DNA from: Eutreptiella sp. 'Long Island Sound 2002'
Lineage: Eukaryota; Euglenozoa; Euglenophyceae; Eutreptiales; Eutreptiaceae
Assembly (NCBI GenBank): GCA_964036045.1
Contig: OZ038384.1
Span: 30,423,771 to 30,487,770, forward strand
Length of the DNA stretch: 64,000 nt
Direction: 5' to 3'
Position 1 is the stretch's first letter. Every line of letters begins with the position of its first letter. The position numbers and the translations under genes were made by a program. The notes under the pieces were generated by a model. That model worked only from the letters and a program-made list of their open reading frames with translations, was not told the DNA's origin and did no database searches. Shown here in pieces: positions 53,993 to 62,684 of the stretch.

Positions 53993-56082
53993 ATGATGGC
54001 CCTTGCTGCTGCCCACGCTTGGTGCGAGCACCATCAAAAGCTCCTTGGGGTCCGTCGCCTTGGCGGTCCTGAGGGGTTTACGATGGGTGATGCCAATGTG
54101 AGGCGCCCTGTGGCGACCCGCTTTGAACATGGTGTGGACTTTGGACTCCTTGTCCATAAGTCCCCCTTCATGGTGGACAAGAGAGACCCCCTGGTTCTCA
54201 GCAACTACATCTTCGAGTTGCTAGAGGTAAATCCAGGGGTTGCTGGATTTTTGATCCAGCTTCATCCCGAGGAGGTGGACGCCGTGGTGGAGTCCGTCAC
54301 CGCCCATGCCGAGAAGGGTGCGGGGACGAAGACGACCCTCTATGTGGGTCAGGAGGAAGAGGAGGAGGAGGAAGTGGAGGAGGAGGAGGAGGATGTGGGG
54401 GGGGTGGGGGCTGGGGGGAGGAAGGAGAAGCCCCACAACCCCCCCATGATTAGTGTCCAGAAGGTAAGGGTGAGACCTGGTAAGGGGAAGGGGAAGTCGG
54501 ATGGTTGGTTCCCCCAACCCCTCACCCACAACACCCGCCGGGTATGCACTGACGACCCCGAAACCAAGCTCCCCATGCACTCCCTTTGCCCCACAAGGGA
54601 GTGGGAGCGTGAGTGGTATGGGGTCACCACTCCCAACATTATTTCGGGGCAGGGGGTGATTCTTTTTCCATTTGGGGCAACACCCCCCCTTATTGGGGAG
54701 GCGGAGGAGGTGGTTGCCGCCGAGCCCTTGGGGGCCTTTAATAGGGACCCCAATGACCTTGTGCTCACGGTGGGGGGAAAGCTGGTGGTCAACCACCTCC
54801 TGGAGCACGATTTTTTGAGTGACATTCAGCTGCAAAGTCTTTTGGAAGATTTGGATAGGGTGCCTCTCTCAGAGAAGGCACCCATTTTCAATGAGAACCC
54901 CCCCATTGTCGGCAGGCCCCAAGATTCTGGGACCCGCCGCACATTGTATGGCAACCATGGGGGTGCCGACCACCACAAGCACAACCCCCACAAGCTCCAT
55001 GATCTGCCAGTCCTCAAAAGGGTGTGGTGGGGGGGGTTGGATGGAGCTGCACCATCGTTGACATGGCCGAAATTTCGAGCTATGACCACACCCCCCAGCA
55101 CCTCCATCGCGACGCCCCTCCCTACACCATTCCTGAAGGCACATTGATTGTCAATTGCCTTATTATGCTAACCCATAATCATGAGGAGGAGGATGGGTCA
55201 CATTTTCTTTTTGTGCCCTCCAGCAGTTCGGGGTTCCCTGACCCTTGGGTGGAGAGGGCTGTGCCATTCAAGACGGGCACTGCCTTTTTTTTTAATGCCC
55301 TTGATGTCCACCGGGGGTCGGGGATTCCCAAGGCCTCCCCCACGGGGGTGAGGGACCCCCGCCTCATGGCATTTTTTGCCATTGAGCTTACCCAGAGGGG
55401 GAATCTTCGATTCCCCAACCTGCATGTGACGCAGTCCATTAAAAGGCCCCAGCTGGGGGCACCTGGTGGCCGGGTGGCCAGGACAGTCCAGTGTGATGGG
55501 GCGGTTAGGTGTAGGGGGATGGTGGTAGACAATTGCTACGGATGCAATCGGCTGATTTTGTGCACCGCCCACAAAGATGGCCTTTGTGTGCCATGCCAGG
55601 AGGTGGAGGGGGGGGGGGAGGAGGAGGTGGTGGTGGACCCCAATGGGGTCAGCATTGAGCAATCTGCTCAGTGCTTGCTCCCGGTGGGAACAACCACCGG
55701 GCATTTTTTGTTGTCGGGGTGGGGGAATGGGAGGGAGGCGATTGCCCCCCTCACTAATGAGGAGGCGGGGGCGGTCGCAGGCCACCCCGATCAGTGCCCC
55801 TTGGCCAAGGTGTGCCATGGGGAGGCACTGCCCTGGCCCTCCCTGCAAGGGCATGTTGGGATTAAGGTGCCGGCGGGCACCATTTTGGTGGTGAGGAGGG
55901 GGTTGTATGGGGGAGTGGCAAGGGTGGCCCCTGAGGTCGAGGGGGTGGCCCAGGTGGTGGAGTGGCGGCAGTTGGGGGAGTATGCGGCCGTCACGGCCTT
56001 CGTGTGGCTGCGGAGGCTGAACCTGGTGCTGGACGACGCCAAGAAGGAGGGCCAAGGCATGTGTCCATGTCACCAGGTGTGA
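53993..56082 (+). CDS. gene I: phytanoyl-hydroxylase-like Fe(II)/2-oxoglutarate dioxygenase with RING-like zinc cluster
   Basis: Two overlapping frames (53993-55147 and 55024-56082) join at a run of eight Gs near 55029; a one-base slip there gives one protein of about 695 residues. The N-terminal half has an acidic Glu run (about 54350-54390) and no known fold. The dioxygenase core then shows LHRDAP (HxD, about 55104-55112), a FVPSSS segment, GTAFFFNALDVHRGSG with the distal His near 55308, and the 2-oxoglutarate-binding Arg in RDPRLMAFFAIE near 55357. The Fe and cosubstrate ligands are complete. A Cys/His cluster follows (CX5C, CYGC, CTAH, CVPC, about 55495-55600), similar to cross-brace zinc folds. 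The substrate is unknown; DNA or chromatin is suggested only by the transposon context. A pyrimidine tract with TGTAG lies upstream (about 53950-53969). Confidence 0.65.
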
Positions 56083-56128
56083 AAACTTCCCACAACACCC
56101 TGCTCTAACCCCTGCTCTAACTAGTCAT

Positions 56129-56250
56129 CGCGCTAGGTTATCGCGTTCTAACTAGGTGCTCTAACTAGTTATCGCGTGATTATCGCGGGGGGTTATCACG
56201 GGGGTTATCGCGCGATAACCTAGTTATCGTGGGGGTTGTGCGGGTTATCG
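56129..56250. promoter_or_regulatory. TTATCGCG array 2 (between genes I and II)
   Basis: Five exact TTATCGCG units plus variants (TTATCACG, TTATCGTG, TCATCGCG), one within TTATCGCGCGATAA, mixed with CTCTAACTAGTTA. A long T/C tract follows (56250-56280). Confidence 0.7.
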
Positions 56251-56284
56251 CGTGTTTTTTTTTTGTTTCCTTTTTTTTTTTGAG

Positions 56285-57480
56285 GCTACCATCTTGCAGC
56301 TGCCCCGTCTCTTCGTCAAGGACGACGCCCAGGCAGCCGAGGCAGCAGGAGGAGCAGCAGAAGCAGCAGGGGCACGGCCCGCCAAGCCGGTGGCGGCCCG
56401 TGTGGAGCTGGAGGGGGAGAAGAGGCTGCCGGAGGGGGCGTCGTGGCGGTGGAGGGAGCCTGGGGATGAGGCCTGCAGGATGGGGGGGACGGGATGGTAC
56501 CGGCAGGTCACCATCACCGAGAAGGAGGGGGGGGTGGAGAGGAAGACCAACCTCACCCTCCCCTCCTATGTGTGGGTTGGGGGGGAAACGGCCAAGTGGC
56601 CGAATGCCGCAAAGGGGGAAACGGTTGCGGCTTTTTTGTGTTTGTTTGGGAGGAGCGACCCCCCCCAAAGGAAATCTTATTTCTTTTTGAGGGTCTGTTT
56701 TTTGTGGGAGGGGGAGTATACGGGGAGGGAAGTGTGGCAGAAGCTGCACAGGGGGGGGGGCATCCACCAGGTTGGTGGGTATGACCCCCCCCCTTCTGTG
56801 GTGGACGCCACTGCCGAATGGGTTCGGCAGTATGCACCCAAGGGGGGAAGGCCGGGAAAGCAGACAAAGCGGGGACCTGGCGTGGTGGTGGTTGAGCCGG
56901 ATGCCCCCCCCCCCTTTGGGGTAAGGGCCAAACCCCCGCCCCCAAGCCCTCCCCCAAGCCATCGAAGGTGGCAAAGGTGGCGGCGGCCCAGCCCCCCCAT
57001 GAGGCCCTGGATGTGGAGGCCTTGGGGGCCAATGTGGCCACCCACGTGACGGACGCTTGCTAGGTTTTGGTGGAGCAGGCGGCCGCCACGGGGGTCGAGG
57101 CCGCACTGGCCAAGGGTCGGTCGGCCGACCACAAGTCGGCATTGGCGAAGGCCGAAAAGGTCCAGGGCAACACCCAGCGTGCCCTGGACGAGGCCCTCAG
57201 CCTGGCCGCCAAGAGGGGGGAGGAGGTGGAGGCGATGAGGGGAGCCCTCAAGGAGGCCCAGGAGGGGAGGCAGAAAGCCGAGGTAGAGGCGGCCGCCCTG
57301 AGGGTGGAGGTGGAGGCGCGGCGGAGGAGGGGGGATGACCTCCAGCAGCGCCTGGGGATGGCTGAGGCGCAGGTGCGCACCCTCACCTCCACCCTCACAG
57401 CCTCCTTCACCGCCCAGCAGGGGCTGGGGCCGCAAGGGGTGCAGAGTCAGGGTAGCGGGAGTAGGAGTGGGAGTCAATGA
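56285..57480 (+). CDS. gene II: charged protein with C-terminal coiled coil
   Basis: Read from a possible acceptor (CATCTTGCAG, ending about 56298), one frame runs through an Ala/Glu-rich start, a basic middle containing GWYRQVTITEKEGG and WVRQYAP, and then a Pro/Lys-rich linker. At a run of about 11 Cs (56904-56914) the frame shifts and continues as KPSKVAKVAAAQ to a TAG at 57061, after which the same frame is open as a strongly predicted coiled coil (57067-57440, Ala/Glu/Arg heptads) and a Gly/Ser-rich tail ending TGA at 57478. No enzyme motif is seen. The TAG and the C-run shift could be decay, sequencing error or an unrecognised intron (a GGTAAGG donor lies near 56930). The frame of gene III follows directly, so II and III may be one fused product. 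Confidence 0.4.
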
Positions 57481-58230
57481 CTCGTGGGTTTGCTAAGGGG
57501 GTTGCCCAAGGGCATTTTTCGTGGGGAGGAGCGATATGGGGCCCAAGTGGACATGTGCCACTTTGGCCTCGTGGGAAGTGGAAACCCCAACCCCTCTAAT
57601 TTTAGGGCGACCCACATGGCCGCTGCTACCCTCAGGCCTGCCCTCACCCCCTTGGTTGCAGACCTCAACGGGTATTGCACCTCCAATGCTCCACCATGGT
57701 TCACATGGTGTAGCATCCAAGTTGTTCGCCCCCAAGGGACGGACACCATGGGCCTCCACTCCCATTTGCGGGATGGGGCGCCCATGGCGCTTATTGTGTG
57801 TGTGGGGTCTTTCACGGGGGGTGAGTTTTGGGTGGAGAGTGGTGGCCTGCTGAATCCCTCCATGAGGGAAAAAAAGCGGCACACCCGTGTGTGCAAGGGT
57901 AGGGCGGTGGAGGGTTGGGCATGCACCGCCACCCCCCAAGCCCCGGTGTTGTTCAACACCAGGGCCGGCACTACACGCTCCATTGCCATGGGAGGGCGAG
58001 CGATGGAGCGTGTGTTTTTTATAGTGCGGGGGGGGTTCTGCACTGCACGCCTCTGTGGCGGCAGCAACTGGTGTCCATGGGTTTTAGGGTGCCCAATGCT
58101 TGCTCTAACCCCTCTAGCTGGTGTAATTTGTGATTCGATTGTTGTTCATTGTTTCTATTTTTTCTGCTTTGGTGGGATGCCCACCATGGTTTGTCATTCT
58201 GTACTCTTTCAGCTGAGGAGGGGCAACTAG
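57481..58230 (+). CDS. gene III: TET/JBP-like dioxygenase domain with altered ligands
   Basis: The open frame starts directly after the TGA of gene II and in the same frame; it has no early ATG, so the start is unsure. The order of segments fits the TET/JBP branch of Fe(II)/2-oxoglutarate dioxygenases, which oxidise 5-methylcytosine or thymine: WCSIQVVRP, then GLHSH in place of the HxD ligand (about 57751-57765), IVCVGSFTGGEFW (about 57796-57834), a core strand VLFNTRAGTTRSI where the second His is expected, and GRAMERVFFIV for the Arg strand. The first His is kept, but HxD reads HSH and the distal His appears as Thr, so catalysis may be lost or the metal site changed. The end after about 58060 is poorly defined. 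Confidence 0.5.
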   Translation, partial: LVGLLRGLPKGIFRGEERYGAQVDMCHFGLVGSGNPNPSNFRATHMAAATLRPALTPLVADLNGYCTSNAPPWFTWCSIQVVRPQGTDTMGLHSHLRDGAPMALIVCVGSFTGGEFWVESGGLLNPSMREKKRHTRVCKGRAVEGWACTATPQAPVLFNTRAGTTRSIAMGGRAMERVFFIVRGGFCTARLCGGSNWCPWVLGCPMLALTPLAGVICDSIVVHCFYFFCFGGMPTMVCHSVLFQLRRGN

Positions 58231-58404
58231 CCCGAAACATGTCCATTTGACTGATTTGAATTTGTGATTGCGCCCCGTGCCTGCACATTGTTGACATCTC
58301 CTAGGTTTCCTGGGTGCAAAATCAACGTTTTTGAAGGTTTTAGGGTACCCAACGCTTGCTCTAACCCCTCCAGTTAGTGCGCACTAACCCATGCTCTAAC
58401 TAGT

Positions 58405-58467
58405 TATCGCGGGGGTTATCGCGCGATGACCTAGTTATCGCGGGGGTTATAGCGTGGGTTATCGCGT
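58405..58467. promoter_or_regulatory. TTATCGCG array 3 (before the transposase gene)
   Basis: Four TTATCGCG units and one TTATAGCG within about 60 bp, with CTCTAACTAGTTA in front. It stands about 70 bp upstream of the transposase ATG. Confidence 0.7.
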
Positions 58468-59080
58468 GTGTTTTTTGGGCCCTTGCTTCAAAACCCTCCC
58501 TCATTTCGTGCCCTGTCTAAGGTCCTCTTATTCTTCATGGATAGTGCTGTCAATGAGGCCCTGCGGGCCCTCAACACAGCTAACCTCCGGCGGTACACCG
58601 ATCTGCTGTGCACCAAGGCCCGGCGGCGGCGTTTGAAGGCGGTTCAGCGGCTGGTGCGAGTTCTATTGGGTGACCCAAACGTTGTGTGTGGCACCAACAC
58701 CAAAGGAGAAGTTTGTTTAAGTGGTGGGGCGTGCACTCCACTGTCTGGCCCACTTGGCGGCCGTCTTGCATTAACAGCTCAGGAGCATGAGGCCCTGAGC
58801 ATGCTACGCATGGCAGGCAGCATGCATCTCTCCCAACGGGCCCTTTTGCGAATGCCCCGCCGTTGCACACAACGGGACCTAAGGACTAATCGGCAACGGA
58901 TCATGCCCTACTTTCCCCAAACAACCATTGTAAAGTCTACCACAGGCCGCAATAGGGCAGCTGCCCATGTACCTTTGCAATCAATTGTGCAAAATGCAAT
59001 ATCTATGGCCCGAGTTATCGGGAAACCCCCCCCTAGTGGCGTTGCCATTGTTGTTATTTCAGTTGATGGACTTCCTTGTG

Positions 59081-59834
59081 TGGGATGCAGCGTTCTAGGG
59101 CGTGGTGCGGAACCCCCCCAATTTTGGGTGTTGTTAATATGGTTGGAACCCGGAATTTCACACGTTACATGTGTGCACTATGATGCAACAATGTGCCTTG
59201 CATGTTTCGTTTGCTCGATATTGCCCGTTTTGCACTTTTTGCGATTTGATCTTTGTGTGCTCTAACTAGTTAGAACGGGGTTAGAACGGGGTTAGAGCAC
59301 TAGTTATCGCGTGGGTTATCGCGCGATAACCTAATTATCGCGGGGGTTATCGCGGGGGTTATCGCGCGATAACTAGTTATCGCGCGAATTATCGCGTAGG
59401 TTATCGCGCTTCATTTTATGTTTCCCCTTTTCGCTGTAGCTCTCAAAGCCTTCGTATTCTTTGATGATGGCCCTTGCTGCTGCCCACGCTTGGTGCGAGC
59501 ACCATCAAAAGCTCCTTGGGGTCCGTCGCCTTGGCGGTCTTGAGGGGTTTACGATGGGTGATGCGAATGTGAGGCGCCCTGTGGCGACCCGCTTTGAACA
59601 TGGTGTGGACTTTGGACTCCTTGTCCATAAAGCCCCCTTCATGGCGGACAAGCGAGACCCCCTGGTTCTCAGCAACTACATCTTCGAGTTGCTAGAGGTA
59701 AATCCAGGGGTTGCTGGATTTTTGATCCAGCTTCATACCGAGGATGTGGGCGCGGTGGTGGAGTCCGTCACCGCTCATGCCGAGAAGGGTGCGGGGACGA
59801 AGACGACCCTCTATGTGGGTCAGGAGGAGGAGGA
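59081..59834 (+). repeat. internal copy of the transposon left end
   Basis: Matches 53610 to about 54363 base for base in length (741 bp to a shared GTGGGTC) with roughly 20-25 substitutions. It includes the terminal repeat, TTATCGCG array 4 (59308-59409, eight units) and the first 120 codons of gene I. It ends inside the Glu run of gene I with no right terminal repeat. It looks like a truncated second insertion or a gene-conversion product. Confidence 0.85.
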
Positions 59835-60180
59835 TCCAATGGAAGGCATCGTTAACCCGTGCGGATGTATGGGTTAATGTATGGGGGGGGGCAAAATATG
59901 CTTCGAAGGTGAAGCTATGGGCCTCATGGTTTTGCATGGATGGCGGGGATGAACAAGCTTTTTTGAGAAGCCTGGACATCTCCGCCAACCTCAACCAAGA
60001 GGTGAGGGATGTGGAAGAGGACGTTGTCCTCTTTCAAAACCAATATTTGACTTGCACTGTCATTTTGACAGGGGATGGGAAGGGGATGCAAGCAATGGGG
60101 GGGGCTGGGTCTAGGTGTTGGTTGTGCAAAGACCCCAATGGGATTGTTGAGCAAAGGGGGGTGCCCTTCGGGAACGGGGG

Positions 60181-60682
60181 GTAAGTGGCCGTTTGAATAA
60201 ATGCGTGAATTTCACGTGAATTTAGCCTAATTTTGAGGTTTTCGGGGGAAAACACCATAGTATTGGGTCCTTCTGAGGGAATGGAGGGGGTAAAATTCTC
60301 CCCCCAACTTCATTACGCACCATCCAATGAAGGTCCGGCCCCAAAAGCATCCACCATGCCCAAACCGCGCCCAAAACGAGAGGTGCCAAAACCCGTGAAT
60401 TTATGCGTGAATTTGGGTCCGTGAATTTCACATTCACGCGAATGTCACCAAATGTGTTGAACCATGTGGCTACTTCAAACCTCTAATTTGCACACATTTG
60501 TTGGATCTCACTTTGGGCGAAGATAGCACGACAAAAGCACACGATGGCACCAAGTTACAAGCAAGACACAGCAAAAATAGGTGAAATTCACGGTACCGTG
60601 AATCTCAGATTCAAACGGCCGGTTCACGAAGGGTCCAAAGATGGGTGGCATTCTTGAGAAGTGCACATGTGACCCTTGATAG
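60181..60682 (+). other. spliceosomal intron in the transposase gene
   Basis: Donor G^GTAAGT at 60181 and acceptor GATAG^G at 60682. Exon 2 ends after two bases of a codon and exon 3 supplies the third, so the frame is kept (Gly). The intron is 502 bp, A/T-richer than its exons and rich in repeated TGAATTTCAC-like words. Confidence 0.65.
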
Positions 60683-61504
60683 GCGGCCGGGGGACTACCA
60701 ACATGCAGCATGCCGCATCCTAAACAGCATTGCAAAGCGCATTGAGACCACCCTTCAGGCCCTCCCCCCTGGTACCCCTCGTAATAAGGCCCAAGCTCTT
60801 GCAGCTTTGCAGGCCTTCAAACAAGCCCTCAAGGATGAGGCCTCAGGCATCCCTATGAGGGAACACCTCCCTTCGGCCTCAAGGGCCACAGAAAAGGATT
60901 TCGATCTAACAAGCACCAAAGTTTTCCTAACCTCCTCCCCCTTCCAAAGGCAATTTGTGGATTGCCTCAAAGAGCATGTCCCCACAGTGAGGACCCCTGG
61001 GGGACCTATGTTATGGGTTTTTGTGCATGTCATGGTGAAATGCTGCATTGAGGGTTTGTATGAGCTTTGGAGGGTGAGGGAGTTGTACACTCTAACCCAA
61101 GTGGAACGCCACCGTGCGTTGACCACAAACTTTTCAAAAGCGTGGGGAGACTCAGGTTGGTCCCCCACCAGGTGGATCCATTGGTGCTTGGCACATTCCA
61201 CCTTTTTTGCCGAGAAATGGAGGAACATTTTTCAGTTTTCCTCCATCCCAACGGAGTATCGGCATGGGCCTTACAAAAGGAGGCTCAAAAATTGTTTTAA
61301 GGGTTGGTCGATCCTTGGTGAGGCCAAGTGTGTCCCTCCGCCACATGCACCATTGCATGTCCATGAACGCCCTGGACCAAGGGCTTTTGGGACTGGAGGC
61401 AGCCAAGGCCTCACACATTGATGACTTTGTATGAAAAACGACCACACATGCTTTGTGCCAAGTGTTTTGTGTTGTTTGTCCTAGGGAGGGAGGGAGGAGG
61501 GGTG

Positions 61505-61625
61505 CGCGATAACTACACGCGATAACTACGCGATAACTGAGTTATCGCACGATAACTAGCGCGATAATTAGTTAGAGCAAGGTGCTCTAACTGCGTTCTA
61601 ACTCTGTTCTAACTGTGCTCTAACT
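61505..61625. promoter_or_regulatory. CGCGATAA array 5 (right subterminal, inverted)
   Basis: Four CGCGATAA units and variants in the opposite orientation to the left array, followed by five copies of GTTCTAACT or GCTCTAACT. The mirror arrangement at the two ends is typical of transposase-binding subterminal repeats. Confidence 0.72.
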
Positions 61626-61779
61626 CTTTGACCTCCCCCCCAAAAACCACCCCTACAATGAGGGTTATGTGGGGAAAGAAAGGGGATGGGGGGTTTTTGA
61701 GGGTGCTGAATCCATTTTTTTAGGTGGTTTGCCCCAAAATTGAGGGTAGGTGGGTGTTCCAGAAATTGCGTTCTAACTA

Positions 61780-61815
61780 GGGGTTCCGCACCACGCCCTA
61801 GAAAGCTGCATCCCA
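61780..61815 (-). repeat. right terminal inverted repeat
   Basis: 36 bp ending GCTGCATCCCA, the reverse complement of the left end with one mismatch. Confidence 0.9.
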
Positions 61816-62106
61816 AAAACACATGCTGTTGGCGCGGCACCACCCAATCTCTTAGGCTCTGCCACTTGCCTCCAGTGTGTTGATATCCCCTTCCTCGCTT
61901 CGTCGTCCGTTGTTCTGTCTCAGTCCGGTGGTGTATTGTAGGGCACCATCCCCCTTGGTCGTCGCGGCTTTGTTCGCTCCTCTCTCTTCTTGATTAATCT
62001 CGTATGGTCTTGAGCACACTTCCAGTGCCTGCACACGAGTGGGTCAAGTATGACTCTCCTTGTCGGGAATCGAGGTCAGGTCGTCGAGTTGTTAGTCAAG
62101 TGTTGC
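61816..62106 (-). repeat. continuation of the SINE-like tandem unit
   Basis: Body (to about 62048, with a 6-bp deletion against the first copy) and a partial head (62049-62106) that breaks off at TGTTGCC before the A box. Confidence 0.75.
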
Positions 62107-62684
62107 CAAATTCACTTCCACAGCGAACATGGCCCACTACCTGCACGACATGTAGCTGCGAAGCCAAGAGACATTCGCCAACTTGCTTCGGAATGCAGCC
62201 AAATCATGGCGGGTGTCTGTTATGTTGTTACACTGCCTACCTAGGGATTTTTTCCTCCTTTTTGGTGTAAATGGAAACTTTTTACCCTGAAAAACCCCGG
62301 GTTTCATGCCCCTCTCGTGCTGAAAACACTCTGACACTCTGACACTCTGACACTCTGACAATCCTACACGGTAAAAAACTCCCAAAGTTGGCTTCCCGGG
62401 CCTAGGCTCGCGCAAATTCACAAGTTGGCGCGCCAAGTCGCAAGTTGGCGCGCCAAGTCTAGACTTGGCGCGCGCCAAGTCCGGACTTGGCGCGCGCCAA
62501 ATGTCCCCCCACCGATCAAACCATCGACTTGCATACCATTGTTGTCACTGGAAAATCCGTCCCTCACCTGCCCTTGCACACTTGGCACGAAGAAAGCATT
62601 CTTCCATCTTTTTTTGATGAATGTGCAAAAGACTGTGATTGTGCACGAAGCTGTCATATCAATCATATCAATCATATATAGAGG
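62107..62684. repeat. non-coding stretch with microsatellite and GGCGCGCC palindromes
   Basis: CACTCTGA is repeated four times at about 62327-62359. At 62422-62501 lie four palindromes: TTGGCGCGCCAA twice (62425-62436, 62445-62456), ACTTGGCGCGCGCCAAGT (62463-62480, perfect) and TTGGCGCGCGCCAA (62487-62500). They lie just downstream of the minus-strand transposase remnant. Confidence 0.75.

Larger units (their letters stand above)
58537..61421 (+). pseudogene. gene IV: KDZ-like transposase, split by a copy of the element's left end
   Basis: Exon 1 runs from ATG 58537 to 59080 and ends in the VVISVDGLP motif, where the first catalytic Asp is expected. It is then interrupted by 59081 to about 59834. 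Coding resumes at about 59853 (RADVWVNVW) and continues through LTGDGKGMQAMGGAGSRCWLC (second Asp and a CxxC), matching the ADTKAQVILGG...CWLC layout of the homologue at 62685-64000. A GT-AG intron (60181-60682) joins exons in phase. The last exon (60683-61421) contains RPGDYQHAACR and WRNIFQFSSIPTEYRHGPYK, with the Glu of the ExRHxxxK motif as the likely third acidic residue. The motif set resembles KDZ and allied algal and fungal transposases. The insertion should block function unless it is removed from RNA. Confidence 0.65.
53610..61815 (+). mobile_element. 8.2-kb DNA transposon with two dioxygenase genes and a KDZ-like transposase
   Basis: The terminal inverted repeats are 36 bp (53610-53645 and 61780-61815), identical but for one base and starting TGGGATGCAGC. 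The left flank ends GGGATAA and the right flank begins AAAACACATG; the uninterrupted copy of the host repeat at 53281-53295 reads GGGATAAAACACATG, so insertion added two A residues, consistent with a 2-bp duplication. Inside, all on the plus strand, are gene I (phytanoyl-hydroxylase-like), II (coiled coil), III (TET/JBP-like) and IV (transposase), with TTATCGCG arrays near both ends and between most genes. TET/JBP genes are known passengers of KDZ transposons in fungi and some algae; the combination with a second dioxygenase family is one I do not recall. Frameshifts and an internal insertion suggest this copy is inactive or mis-assembled at homopolymers. Confidence 0.85.

Noticed and set aside
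55198-57477. Long minus-strand Pro/His-rich ORFs opposite genes I and II
   Set aside because: They are shadows of G-rich coding DNA; the plus frames carry dioxygenase and coiled-coil signatures.
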